Position numbers and translations under genes: made by a program | Origin: Micromussa lordhowensis | Taxonomy: Eukaryota > Cnidaria > Anthozoa > Scleractinia > Lobophylliidae | Length of the DNA: 64,000 bases | Assembly (NCBI GenBank): GCA_964020085.1 | Contig: OZ026602.1 | Coordinates: 26,528,768 to 26,592,767 of the forward strand | Direction: 5' to 3' | Shown: one piece after another, positions 33,661 to 44,672 of the stretch | Numbering within the stretch: the first letter of the stretch is position 1 | How the letters are laid out: each line of letters starts with the position of its first letter | The notes under the pieces: generated by a model | The model's database searches: none | Told to the model about the DNA's origin: nothing | The model's input: only the letters and a program-made list of their open reading frames with translations

Positions 33661-34440
33661 GAGGCAGCAGAATTGCAAAAGTACAAGTTTAGCACACCAG
33701 CAGGTGGTGTAACAGAACATTCAATAGGAATCCAGCCAGTTAATAAATTAAACGAACAGGACAAGAAACTCCCTCGTTCTTGTAGGTTTTGTGGTTACAA
33801 GCACCCATTTACTAAACCATCTCCCTGTCCAGCATTTGGAAAACTGTGTCTTAAAGATAAACAAAAAGGTCATTTTGCACAAGTGCGCCCGGCAAATGTC
33901 AAAGGGGGCTCCCAAGTTGATGTAGTGCAACATACGAGTTCAATTCAGGAAGTGCATACTTATTTTGAATCTATTGAACTTGGAAGTGTTTTGGACGCCA
34001 GAAAATCCGGAAAGAGCCTGGTAACTATTCAAATTGGAGGACAGGCGGTTGAAATCAAAGCAGACACAGGTGCAGTGGCAACAGTCATTCCGTATTATCT
34101 GTATGAGAAAATTACCAAGAAACCTCTCCAGCAGATTCAGCAACCTTTGAAAGGGTGGCTTGGAACTAAATCCGTTCATCCGAGAGGCTGTGTACGCCTT
34201 CCAACTCGGTACAAGAATCGTCAAATGGATTTGCTGTATCTTGCTGTTGATGGAAACTTTACATCCTTACTGGGTTGTGACGAGTGCTTGGATTTAGATG
34301 TCCTTAAGTTTATGAATCTCCAACTGATTGATTCACCAGAGCCTGATCAAGCCACACCAAAAAACACAGGGAGTATCTGGAGACCAGACTATGTTCCAGA
34401 AAAATTCAGTTTTACATGGATACCAAGATTGTTTCAGTGA
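33640..34440 (+). pseudogene. Nucleocapsid zinc finger and aspartic protease remnant
   Basis: One continuous 266-codon frame. CRFCGYKHPF and a later CLKDKQKGHFAQV are worn zinc-knuckle remains; the expected second Cys reads Asp. The retropepsin active site is visible as KADTGAVATVIP (DTG), with the flap/closing region GNFTSLLGCDECLDL. The frame ends just where the reverse transcriptase region begins in another frame. Confidence 0.75.
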
Positions 34441-34863
34441 CAAACCTGGAAAATTTCCAAACAAAAGACACCTGGAAGTGGATACCTCAGTGCCACCAGT
34501 TGTACACCCTCCCACGAAAATTCCAGTTGCTATGTTGGAACCTGCAAGAGAAAAACTAAAAAAGATGGAAGAAGCTGGTATTATTGTGAAAGAGGATGAG
34601 CCTACATCTTGGGTTTCGTTAATGCTAGTTATTGCCAAAAGGAAGGTGAACGATAAAAGAAAGGACACTCCACCTTCAAAGGATGATCTTCGAATTTGCA
34701 TTGACCCCAGATATCTTACCAAAGCGTTGAAACGTCCCCACTATCCAACGGTTACTGTCGAAGAAGTTGCAAACCGACTTGCAGGTGCTAAGAGTTTCAC
34801 TTCACTTGATGCATGCAGTGGATACTGGCAGCTCCTTGTGGATGACGAGAGTTCCAAGCTTTC
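34431..34863 (+). pseudogene. Reverse transcriptase N-terminal remnant
   Basis: The frame has the fingers/palm start of Ty3/gypsy reverse transcriptase: VHPPTKIPVAMLEPAREKLK, EEAGIIVKEDEPTSWVS, LRICIDPRYLTKAL and the first catalytic-Asp block SFTSLDACSGYWQL. It is cut at 34864 by a nested element. A short piece resumes at about 35262 (FNTP), and the remaining palm with its YxDD motif is missing. Confidence 0.8.
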
Positions 34864-35258
34864 AGGGGCACCCAACGGCAATTTTCGGGAAAATATCTGT
34901 TCGGAAGACGATTTAAGAACTAGAACTTTCGGAACATTTGTTGTAAAATTTCTTGCTTGCCTGCCTCTCCTAGGATTTTCGTACATCTACAAAATGGTAT
35001 AATTACCCATTTTTAACGGATATTTACCCTAAAAAAGGCCACCTAGAATTTTCGGGAGCCTTTTCCTGGCTGAAATTTTCGAAAGGGTAAGATTGATCGC
35101 TATAATTTTCGGATCACTAGACTTTCAGCTAGGAAATCCGAACAGATGAAAAGTTTTTAGAGGATAAAAATATGCCTATATCTACCGTTTAAATACTAAA
35201 ATACGTTCAACAATGCTATGTTAAGTGGTTTTGAACTATATCCTCGTTGGGTGCCCCT
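34864..35258. mobile_element. Nested TIR element inside the reverse transcriptase
   Basis: The ends AGGGGCACCCAACG and CGTTGGGTGCCCCT are perfect inverted repeats of 14 nt. The interior is repetitive in AATTTTCGG-type motifs and non-coding. No clean target duplication can be read. Confidence 0.8.
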
Positions 35259-35289
35259 AATTTTCAACACTCCGTAGGGGCGATATCAG

Positions 35290-35520
35290 TTCAGTTCATT
35301 TTTTATTTGCTTTTATAAATTATAATACTAAATTATATATAGTTATCATACATTTGGCAGGCAGTCCAGGAAGCTATTTTGCTTATTTAAAGGACTGCCT
35401 TAAGAAAATGAGTAAAAAACTAGAATGTAAACTGTCAATGGCAGGACAAAAATATTGAAACTGAAACTAAATAAATAAATACAGAATTTATAATTGAACC
35501 ATGCGTTTAAGATAAAAAGC
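35290..35520. other. Foreign AT-rich segment replacing part of the reverse transcriptase
   Basis: This stretch does not read as retroelement coding sequence. It contains GGCAGGCAGTCCAGG, then CAAAAATATTGAAACTGAAA, and the tail AAATAAATAAAT, which resembles the 3' end of a LINE or SINE. It marks an insertion combined with loss of the rest of the reverse transcriptase. Confidence 0.45.
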
Positions 35521-35569
35521 AGCGCAGCAACAACAGAAGCAAGATCAAGAGCAAGCGTTACACAGAAAG

Positions 35570-36068
35570 ATGCAGCATTTGTTTGGAAAAAAAAAAAACC
35601 AACAAGAGGCTTTCAACCATCTGAAATCAGTGATCACGAGTGCACCTGCACTCGCTCATTTTGACAACACCAAGAAAACAGTGCTAAATGTAGATGCAAG
35701 TATCAAGGGCCTTGGTGCAGTGATCATGCAGGATGGAAAACTAGCTGCATTTGGATCCAAAACACTAACTACCTGCGAGAGGAGATATGCGAACAGAGAG
35801 AGCTACTGGCAATTGTCTGGGGAGGACAAAAGTTTCACACATATGTGTATGGGCGCAGAATGATCGTAGAGACGGATCACAAACCGCTGAAGTCTTCCGG
35901 AAGCCTCTAAATGATGCCCCTCCCAAGCTGCAAAAGATTCTATTGAAACTGACTAAGTATGATCTTGATGTACGGTATATACCTAGAAAGCAACATGTAA
36001 TATCAGACTGTTTAAGCAGGGCTCCACCCAGTGAACTGAACCAGCCACTGAGCCTGAAGATGTCATAG
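35570..36068 (+). pseudogene. RNase H region remnant of the LTR element
   Basis: NHLKSVITSAPALAHFDNTK, then NVDASIKGLGAVIMQDGK (first RNase H Asp), then AAFGSKTLTTCERRYANRE. The later block VETDHKP lies in another frame, and then VRYIPRKQHVISDCLSRAPP. There are two frame changes, near 35805 and 35890. Confidence 0.8.
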
Positions 36069-36202
36069 GGATCAATCTGATTGAAGACCTTGGATTTGAA
36101 AGCAGCACACTGAAATATTTAAGGAGACTTCAAGCAATGACGAGACTTCAAGGGTGATCATGGACTACGTCCTAAAAGGGTGGCCGTCTGGAAAAGAACA
36201 GG

Positions 36203-37241
36203 TTGATGAGCTTGCTAGAGTCGGAGTATTGGAGCTTTAAGGAAGAGCTGAGCATGGAGGATGGGTTGCTGTTTAAATCAGACCGAATAGTAGTCCCGAG
36301 ATCACTGAGGGCTGAAGTGCTAGATGAAATCCATGGAGCACATATGGGAGAAAGCAAGAGCCTTAGCTTTGCCAGAGATTTTTATGTCTTCTGCCCTTCG
36401 ATGACCGCCCAGATTAAAGACAGAGTAAGCTCCTGTTCAATTTGTAATGCCTTCCGCAACCGGCAACAGAGAGAGCCATTGCATCCACATGACATCCCAG
36501 GACTGCCGTGGCAAGTAGTAGGAACTGATTTGTTTGAATATGCGGGCCAAACATACGTATTAGTGACTGATTTCTATTCAAAATACTTTGAAATAGAATT
36601 ACTCCGCCAGAACACGGCCCATTGTCTCATCAACAGCTGCAGTGGATCCTGATCAAGTTGTGAAAGCACTTGAACAGCGCCAGTCCGTTTCTAAGAAGAA
36701 TTATGACAAGCAAAGTAGAGATCTATCTCCACTTGAGGCCGGAGACAAAGTGCGGATTCGCCCAATCAGAGATAGGGAATGGCGTAAAACCGAAGTATTA
36801 CCGCGATCATACCTACTGCAGGATGAACAAGGGTGCGTCTATAGAAGAAACAGAAGGCAGGTAATTTCAGTCCCGAATGATCATCCAATGCCTCCACAGC
36901 TCCATCCATCGTGTCCACAGCTGCATGATCCTTTTTTAAGTTCTCCGTGTGCTGATGTCGCCATGAGTCCATTGTCACCGACAACTGAGAGGCAAGCACC
37001 AGGCCAAATGGAACTAGCAGAACGCCCAGCAGGAAATGCAGAACACTCACCGATTGCAACCAGATCTGGACGGCAAGTTAGGAAGCCACAGAGACTCATT
37101 GCATCCTGTAAGACGGAAGATGTTGTAATATTGTTGAACCTGTATGAACCTACCTACGGTTTGGGGTCCCCTGACCTTTTATGGACCGCCCCACAGATGA
37201 GCGCCCGCGTGGAGAACTTGCAGAATGTCGAACACTTTTGA
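36203..37241 (+). pseudogene. Integrase remnant with internal deletion
   Basis: The zinc-binding domain is clear (IHGAHMG, then CSICNAFRNRQQREPL), as are the first core Asp (VVGTDLFEYAGQTYV) and VTDFYSKYFE. Just after this the core stops. At about 36618 the sequence jumps to the region before the C-terminal domain (DPDQVVKALEQRQ, LEAGDKVRIRP), in another frame. The third catalytic residue is therefore lost. The last frame runs to 37241, inside the 3' LTR, after RSGRQVRKPQRL, a common end for this class. Confidence 0.8.
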
Positions 37242-37298
37242 TCGTTGAGTTTGTTGAGTTAATTCATTATTAAGTAGTCTTAGAACTAGCTTACAACA
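37121..37298 (+). repeat. 3' LTR (178 bp)
   Basis: Starts TGTTGTAATATTG and ends CTTACAACA. It shares CTTATG-like, GGTTTGGGG and AAGTAGTCTTAGAAC blocks with the 5' copy. It holds about 45 nt that the 5' copy has lost, and the remaining positions differ at several sites. Confidence 0.85.
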
Positions 37299-37621
37299 GT
37301 GTGCAGCTTTGACAGCTTCGAGCCACACGTCATTTAAAGTCGCTCGAATTTCCAGTTTGCTTACACAAATAGAACAGGTTTAATTATTAATTATAAAACT
37401 ACAGGGTAACAGCCATTTTTCGGAAGGAAGAACGATCGAAGTGTGCTTTCGTGACTGATAGAAACACAGTTAATTTTTTTGCTTTCTTTGTGGTTTTATT
37501 TCGCATCTGATTGATGGCTACACAATCGACATGTCAAAATCAAATCAAGTGTTCACGGCTTTTTTACCTTCACAGTAGTAAATTGCAACGCTGCGCATTC
37601 CTTCGTGACTATAATATATAT

Positions 37622-38893
37622 TATTAAATTCTCAACCTCGGATAATGCAATTCTATCTTTCTGATTAGTTCACTAGATCTCGGTTACCAGCCATTATATT
37701 TTTTTTCCTGCAAGCGTTTTAGTTATTTATTCTTTACAATACATTACTGTTTTAGGTACGCAACTATAAGTACATAAACCTACTTACAGAGCTTGTACGT
37801 ACACTACTGTTAAACCACAAATCTCAAAAATTACTCAGCCTTCTTACCAAAAACTATTAGCTGCGCGCGTACCACTACAGTGCTTGCAAAGTATAGCTAC
37901 TACACTTAGGGTTTGTTTGTTGTTGTTGGTTTTTTTGTTTTATACTACTTATATATATTGACAATTAGTTACTTATAATTATATTTAATTTAAATTAAAT
38001 ACCTCAAACATCTCCCATTTCTTTTTAAACTGGCTGATCTTATTTGCCTTAAAAGCTATGTATTTTTCTGTTTCATATTTGATTTCCAAAATTTTCTTGA
38101 AATGATTAAAGATGGGATTGATTGATTGATTGATGGGAGCCATTATACCTGCGTTTGACCTTATGTGGAAAAAATGAATCCTGGAATCCTTAAGATCTCA
38201 AGCGAGGGCTTTAATTCGTCGTTCTTAGCAAGAATGAGTGAACGAAGGTTAAGCTTACCAACCTGCACACAATTGAAATATATTCGGTGTCAATTAACTT
38301 ATTATATTTTAGTCAAGAAAACCGTGAAAGTAAATGAAACAAATTTAATCGACTTGCGAACCTGAAATGGTTTCCCACTGTGCGTGTCAGGCCAGAGTGT
38401 CTCAAACGCCGTTTCACTCTCTTTTGCTGTGTGGCTGAGCTGATTTCTTCCAAATCTGAATCATTTACTCGTTTAACAGAGCTATCGACTTCCATTTCAA
38501 TTTATTTACAGCTGTCATCCTCTGCCATTGCTGTACGTAGCCAGGTAATCCGCAAGCCTGAAAAATCTCGCAACATTTGATCACGCCAATTGACCACGCA
38601 ACATGAAAACAAACACGCGAGAGCCCCCGACAGGTGCGTGGATCCGCGCGGATATATGTCGTCATGATGGCGCAATTTGTTCTAAAAATAGAATAATTGT
38701 CCCATATCATGGATGCGCGCGGATCCCAATACTTACGGTCTCCGTCCCCGATTATGGCTCCTGATGCGGCAAAATGTCGCTCAGCATAAAATGTTCAGGA
38801 TTTCGTTTAGGCGCCCGGAAGTCACATCACTTTCTGATCGTTTCTTAGACTTTAATAAAATTTAGCAAAACCGAAGGTTGAGAATTTAATAAA
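37622..38893. mobile_element. Possible 1.3-kb element with inverted ends
   Basis: TTATTAAATTCTCAACCTCGG at the left matches the reverse complement of CCGAAGGTTGAGAATTTAATAA at the right with about one difference. The interior codes for nothing I recognise, apart from an orphan frame at 38349-38495. The left end continues into GGATAATGCAATTC, as in the 296-bp unit, so it may belong to the same wider family. Confidence 0.4.
38349..38495 (-). CDS. Possible first exon, unknown protein
   Basis: A frame from ATG 38495 reads MEVDSSVKRVNDSDLEEISS, then TQQKRVKRRLRHSGLTR, an acidic then strongly basic start that could carry a nuclear localisation signal. A GT follows NHFR near 38365. No downstream exon or homologue is recognised. 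It may be chance or part of the surrounding repeat. Confidence 0.2.
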
Positions 38894-38955
38894 ATAATTA
38901 TTCCATCCGTGCTTGTTGGATATGAGATTGGTTATAGCCAACTCGGCACTACGGG

Positions 38956-38990
<35 letters not shown>
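38893..38990. repeat. Single foldback copy related to the 296-bp array
   Basis: TAATTATTCCATCCGTGCTT, then GGATATGAGATTGG, pairs with CATCTCATATCC and GCGCGCTCATGGAATAATT. Relative to the array unit about 15 nt are missing from the loop side. Confidence 0.75.
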
Positions 38991-41900
38991 ACGCGGGATG
39001 ACGTAGTCAGCCAGCGTCTTAAATTCGGGAGCGCATTCCTTTGGATTTCTTGGGAGTCAAAAATTGATTTGTTTTTTTAAACTTCCCGTATCCCGAGCCC
39101 GTCCCCAAAAAATTGTGTGATTTTTATTGGCTGCAACTACGAATCACGTGCAAGTCAGGTTGGATTGCACCATTCAAGCAGGAAAAAAGTTATTTCGTCA
39201 GCAAATAAAGCCAGGTAACTGCGTAGAGTGATTGTTTGACATTTACATTGGATAATTGGTTTGTTACTTTGATTCGTTTCGAAATTGTGTGGTTAAACGT
39301 GAATAACTTCACAGAGTGTGGTTTTTGAAACTGTGGTTAATAATTTGTCACCGAACCAACGAGTTTAAGTCGAACCAACGCGTGAGTTCATAAAACCAAC
39401 AGGTTCACCATATCTAATCGAACCAACGAGGTCATTGATAATTAAAGCTGTGAGTAGCCACTTGTAGACTTGTTGAACGAGTACACTTGTTGTGAAAAAC
39501 GATTCAACACGAAATAAATATTGAAGCAATTTTAACACACTGCAACTGCGAGTACAGATATCGAAAAGTTGAGTCAAAGTACTCAGGTGTTAAAACGTTT
39601 AAGTACACACTCTGTTGAAGCCATCACTGTTGAATCGCACAATATTCTACTGCTTTGTCGATCCTCGCCATGTTGCTTTTACTGTACGTGATATCCATTA
39701 CCAGAGTATTGATTTCGCAAATGTTAAAATTTCTAATCGATGCGTGTACGATTTCCAATGTTTTCCTATTCACATTGAGAGATACAGGGAAAAGTATTTG
39801 TTGAGAAGAATACCTCATACTTTACATGGAAGCTTTAATCCTTACGTCATTACTAACAAAGAAGCGCACATTATAAATGGCAACATGTTCGGTAACGGAA
39901 CTAAAGAGAAGACCAGAGCTATCAGTGAACAGTCACAACAGACAACTAAAGATCGAAGACATTTCATGAACTATTGTTTTACTCATGCAGGAAAGTTCTC
40001 ATGCGCAGTACTGTTTTCTTGAACTTACATTTGCCGTTTTTAAAGACTCTTTAAACTGTATTGAGCGTAATGAGTTTTTTCAAAAATTATCAGAGGCTTG
40101 TTTTCAATTAGATGTCACTTGTTCCTCCCCACGAACGGGGAGGAACGCGTGACAAGCCGAAGAACGTCTGCGTGGGAGGCCAGGTATTCAGTAGTTACAA
40201 AGAGTTGCACCATATTTTTCCCTCATATCAACGTCAATCTTTCTCAACAGGACAAACACCCGCCGAGCAAAGGCTACAATTTGACACTGTGAGCTACCTT
40301 ACGAAAAGTAGCCTCTCCCAACAACCCTTCAATGCCCGCAATTCGTCACGCAATTCCTAAGCAAAATTAATCGTCAGTTCTGTCGTCAAATGGCGCGACT
40401 TTTGCGAGAATAAAAAAATTGCCACAACTCTGATCTCCTAGTACACAACGCTCACACAACACAATACTCAACCAATGCGGTCAAGAACACGAAAAAATAC
40501 TTTGTCCGCAGAGGTTACTTTTTCGCACCACAGCTCACCACCAACATGAGGCCTCTTCTTCCAAGTTTATATACCGTGCAAAGAAACCCGTTTAAAAAAA
40601 TGGCGGTTTCATGTTGAAGTAAATGAAAAGCCTCAGTACCCTTTCTCCCTTACATATGGATATTTCCCATGATAAATTAGTCTCATGAACGGTCCGGACA
40701 CACACACCACGCTCATTTCTCCCGGAAAGGGTCATTTACCACAATAATATATTCTCCCTGCAAACGTAACTATTATTAAAGGTCTTCACGCTCACTTCAT
40801 TCTCATCATGTCTTCTTGGCTTTTATATCTTTCACAGTTGGAGTACTCAACATCTCCGTCTCTCCTGCACACATTTGTTGTTGATACACTACTCAACCTT
40901 CCAACGCCATTCAACATAATTCTTACTAAACCAATACATCGCGCGTAAACGCCTTAAGGCGTCTTCCTGTTGTTAATTTAACATCAGCTTCATTCCCATG
41001 CTAATATTTCTGAGACGACACAGCAATTTTCAAGCAGGGTTTCACGGTTCGGCGCATGCCTGAATTGTTTATTCGGCTGTGCACCCCTTTGGCACAGGCC
41101 CAGTTTTTCATTGTTTTGGAACCAATCGTAAGCAGGTTATCAACTTGCGCATGCAAATAGCCGCAAAATCATCAACCAGAGAATAAATTGTACGGGTCAA
41201 AACTAACGCGTCGGTAAAATCCACTGAAATCTCCTGAGAATGTTGGTTATCCGTCATTCTGGCACGACTAACTACAGTATGTGACTACTGAGCTACATCT
41301 GAGTGGGACAATCGCAGCACTCAATCTGCAAGGCATTGCCTAAAATAGATACATAGAGTAAAAGCCTGGAAAGTTCCAAGAACAACAAAGCACTCGAAGT
41401 AAAACTACTGTAAACGTGGTGCATGTAAATTGTGCGACGATATTAAAATCAGGAACCACAAAGCATAAGGACTCAGAACGATCGAGGGCATCGGAGTGTT
41501 CAAAGGAAAGAAAGCGAAACCAAACTGAATTACTGACTTGAGGTGAGCTAGAAATCTATTGTTTACAACGAAGGAAACCAAAGCCAAATACCTACATATT
41601 TTATTTCGTTTAATACAACTTTTTTGATATCTAGGAGCTTTTACCATTTTATTTTATACAATGTACCAGTGCAAGTGTATTATGTTGTTAGCCGTTGAAT
41701 GGAAGTTCCTTGTCGTAAAACTACAATCGATCAGGCCTAAGCCCGTGTAAAGCACTTCCAAAAAATTCTGTTGTTTTTCATTGCGGTATACTAGGGTATC
41801 TAAAAGATAGTAGTGCTGCGGCACATTGTGTTGATAGTGACATACTTTACTCAGTGATTTATCTATCTGTGCGTTCCAAGACTTGCAGTAACATTTATTT

Positions 41901-42107
41901 CTAGTAGTGTCAAATTGTGCTGTGTAACTTAACGTCTGTCCTTGTATGCATCAACTTCATGCATGATGACGCATCGATGGCGATGTGTGACAAGGGATCG
42001 TAGCAAAAAAGCACATAGTGATCTGAAGTATGTGTTTGGGCAAAAAACGATGCATATCAACCTCCCCTTTTATCAGATCGCGAAAATCGATAGATGTGGA
42101 AATTGGC
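38991..42107. other. No gene recognised
   Basis: A 135-codon open frame at 39615-40022 lacks an early ATG and any recognisable domain. CGAACCAACG recurs three times at 39350-39430. A perfect hairpin GTTCCTCCCC / GGGGAGGAAC lies at about 40120-40145, as part of what looks like a dispersed repeat. Nothing else can be supported. Confidence 0.35.
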
Positions 42108-42241
42108 AACTGCAGAATACCCTGCCACTTCATGACCACCTCATTTACATGTGTCGGTGTGCTTTGAAGAACGAGGTATATAACAATAGTTGCTATTCTT
42201 ATTCAATCAGATGCAAATAAGTGGCAGGGTATTCTGCAGTT
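42108..42241. mobile_element. 134-bp element with perfect 23-bp inverted ends
   Basis: AACTGCAGAATACCCTGCCA at the left is exactly mirrored by TGGCAGGGTATTCTGCAGTT at the right, with three further matching bases inside each arm. The spacer is about 88 nt and non-coding. Confidence 0.75.
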
Positions 42242-42649
42242 TAGCCTAGATGGCGTGTTGTAGGGTTTTCGTTTTTTAATTATTCTACAAGCTTTAGTAA
42301 CGATGATTTCTCTTTATTTACGAATTCGACCGAGGAGGCGAGACTGCTAAAAAATGAAGAAGTTAAAATTAAGTTGTCACAATCATCCAGATTTACAAAC
42401 TTTCAGTTACTGCATTAAGGACAAAAGCAAGAGTTGTGAAAGTCAAGCACGATCCCCTTCGCATCGTTTCATAGGTAAATCAGCAAAACAAACCACTAAT
42501 CTTTCTCACTGAAATCTACGCGAAATAAGACGACGGCTCGACGGACATCCTCGTGTTGTTCGTGACGCAATGCACTCTGGTAAAAAGTGACCCAGTGAAT
42601 TCTGGTTAAATGCAATGCATTCTGGTAAAAAGTGATGAATTCGAGAATG

Positions 42650-42818
42650 GACCATTTCCGATATATCATGTATATTAAAATTCTAACTTAGCCCCGAGGC
42701 TTGGGGGTGTAAAACAAAAGAAATCACATCGAGATTGAGGTATGAATAATTAATTTATTTTGTTTTATTTCCCCAAGCCTCAGAGCCATGTTAGAATTTT
42801 AATATATCGGAAATGGTC
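42650..42818. mobile_element. Foldback/MITE-like inverted repeat
   Basis: GACCATTTCCGATATAT, AAAATTCTAAC and GAGGCTTGGGG on the left pair with CCCCAAGCCTC, GTTAGAATTTT and ATATATCGGAAATGGTC on the right. The left arm has a small insertion (CATGTA) relative to the right. Confidence 0.75.
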
Positions 42819-42997
42819 TATTCGTATCCCCTTCTATAGATTCTTCTTAAATCCTGATTATGTTGCTGGTCGCTCGCTATGCTCGCTGCGCAGCAACAAG
42901 TTAAACAATAATTCAACAAATATTACAGCCTCGAGCTCTTGCTATTTTTGTCTGGAAAACGCTATCAGCCGAATAAATAACTGTCTGCCGGGTAGCT

Positions 42998-43285
42998 ATG
43001 GATAACGAAGACTCGAACGAGTTGACCTGTCGCTCTGTTGCCAAAAAGTACACTGGATGCGATATTGGCCTAGAGTCTTCAGTCTTCCAGGCATTCAAAT
43101 CCAAAATAAATGCCTTGAAGATGCATTTGAAGCAAACAGGAAAATCTTTGAGGTCACGTGTTCATCTTGTACCTCTTTATTTTTCAAATCCAATGAACCG
43201 TTACAAAGACATCTCTGATGTTTATCCAATCTTTGCTTGCACCGATGATGATAGGTGCACTGAGGTGGATCGGAATGGTTGTTAA
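42998..43285 (+). CDS. ORF of unknown function (95 aa)
   Basis: An ATG-initiated frame encodes an acidic start (MDNEDSNELTCRSVAKKYTG), a helical Lys-rich middle and a Pro/Tyr-containing end (PLYFSNPMNRYKDISDVYPI). No domain is recognised. It lies just upstream of the PH/GRAM-like gene in the same direction, but is out of frame with it and separated by a stop. It may be an exon of another gene or a fragment. Confidence 0.3.
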   Translation: MDNEDSNELTCRSVAKKYTGCDIGLESSVFQAFKSKINALKMHLKQTGKSLRSRVHLVPLYFSNPMNRYKDISDVYPIFACTDDDRCTEVDRNGC

Positions 43286-43325
43286 TTAATCATCATTGTT
43301 TTTTTTTTCATCTTTCAAAAAAGGC

Positions 43326-44057
43326 ATGGGCTGTTGCTGTGGAATACTCGAAGACAGAGTTAACGAAAGGTTTAACGAAAACCAGATAATTGCAAAGGAA
43401 ACCTTCTGGGCCAACCTTCAGTACCAAAGATCCATTGGCTGTTGTCAGATCCAAGGAAACGGAGCTCTGGTATTGACATAAGATATGCTGTGGTTTAATT
43501 TACTTTGCCCAGATAAACAGATAGTGATGCCACTTCGAAGTATTCTTGCAGTCGGACTGGATGTAGGGCAGCTGATTGTTGATTTCGTCGATCCAAGCTC
43601 AGGGATTGAAGATCAAGTGATCTTTGCATTAAGGGAACCTCGACCTTGGAAGAATCTCATTGAGGTAACCAAGGGGGGTTATTTTGGAGAATGGAAAAGA
43701 CTTGTTAGCGAGAGATTTGTAAAAAGCCGGATAATCGCAAAAGAAATATTCGGGGCCAATCTGCAGTTTCAAAGGTCTCTCGACTATCAACTCCAAGGAA
43801 ACGGAGCTCTAGCGTTGACTCCAGATATGCTGTGGTTCTCTTTGCTTCTCCCAGATAAGCAGATAGAAATGCCTCTTCAAAACATCCGTGCAGTCGAAGC
43901 ACATAACCGGCAGCGTAGAAGACCACCCCTGTTAGCGGTTACTTTCGTCGATGCGGCCGCAGCAAATGAAGATCAAGTGATATTCGCCTTAAAGGATCCA
44001 CAATCTTGGAAGAAGATCATCGACGAGACCATTCAAGGTGGACAAAATCGATTATAA
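43326..44057 (+). pseudogene. Two-domain PH/GRAM-like protein with MGCCCG N-terminus; one in-frame stop
   Basis: From ATG 43326 the frame reads MGCCCGILEDRVNERFNENQ. Gly2 and the following cysteines form a textbook dual-acylation (myristoyl/palmitoyl) membrane anchor. Two homologous domains follow. Domain 1 spans about 43341-43660 and domain 2 about 43686-44030. Each has the order IIAKE-F-NLQ-QRS, GNGAL-LT, DMLWF-LL-PDKQI-MPL, then a V-FVD strand, EDQVIFAL and P-W-K-I. At 43479-43481 domain 1 has TAA where domain 2 has the Pro codon CCA, so one stop interrupts an otherwise open 243-residue frame. The fold assignment (PH/GRAM-like, resembling small bacterial proteins with a GALVLT-D-LYF pattern) is from memory. 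The stop could be an allele, a sequencing error or real inactivation. Confidence 0.6.
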
Positions 44058-44672
44058 TTTTTACCTCCGATACACCTATATATACGTGTCTAAGTAGGTT
44101 CTAAGTTTACGTCTTACGTTGCTAGACTTGAGTCACTCTCGAGTTGCATAATAATGGACCTATGTGTAACACATTAATTGGACTTTTACTGACAGGGATA
44201 GTTTAGTATGGGATTTATATGTGAAAGTGGTCGAAGAGGATGTGTGACAAACATGCCGAACAGCGTGCCTTGACTCTCGACATAAGATGAAAAGTCTCCA
44301 GTTTTATAATTGTTCTGATCCACAGACCTAAACAAATAATCATCCAATTTAAGCTGATCTGTGAGGGATTTGGGAGTCATGGTGCGGGATTAGTTTTCAT
44401 GACTGAAATTCCATGATATTCTGAATGTTCTGGATCTAACTCACGATCACCGATACTACAGGACTAGAATCAGAATGAAACAGTTCTTCAATCCATTTTC
44501 ATTTTATTTACTGTCATCAGTAAATCTATCCTTTTGCCGAATAGGGAATTAATGTATTTGATATCTCTTGACCAACTGATTACATTTATGTAACTTGAGA
44601 AGAGAGTTTGTATTTTTTATCCTTTTCGAGAGCTTATGTACAACGTATCACCCTGGAGCCTTTGTGGGAGGA

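Larger units (their letters stand above)
32953..37303 (+). mobile_element. Ty3/gypsy-type LTR retrotransposon, degenerate, with intact ends
   Basis: The element runs from the 5' LTR (32958-33091) to the 3' LTR (37121-37298). Both begin TGTTGTAATATTG and end CTTACAACA. The same 5-mer, GTGTG, lies immediately outside each end (32953-32957 and 37299-37303), a target-site duplication. A primer-binding-site-like TGGTGTCAGAAG follows the 5' LTR. Coding remnants occur in the order gag, zinc knuckle, protease, reverse transcriptase, RNase H, integrase, which is the Ty3/gypsy order. It is broken by frameshifts, an internal deletion in integrase, a nested TIR element and other foreign sequence in the reverse transcriptase. 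It cannot be autonomous. Confidence 0.9.

Noticed and set aside
39615..40022. 135-codon ORF on the plus strand
   Set aside because: It opens without ATG and has no recognisable domain; length alone is not enough in AT-rich DNA.
43326..44057. Bacterial contamination as the source of the PH-like gene
   Set aside because: It is embedded in coral-type repeats on both sides and has a ruined paralogue nearby, so it is part of the host genome. Ancient lateral transfer remains untested.
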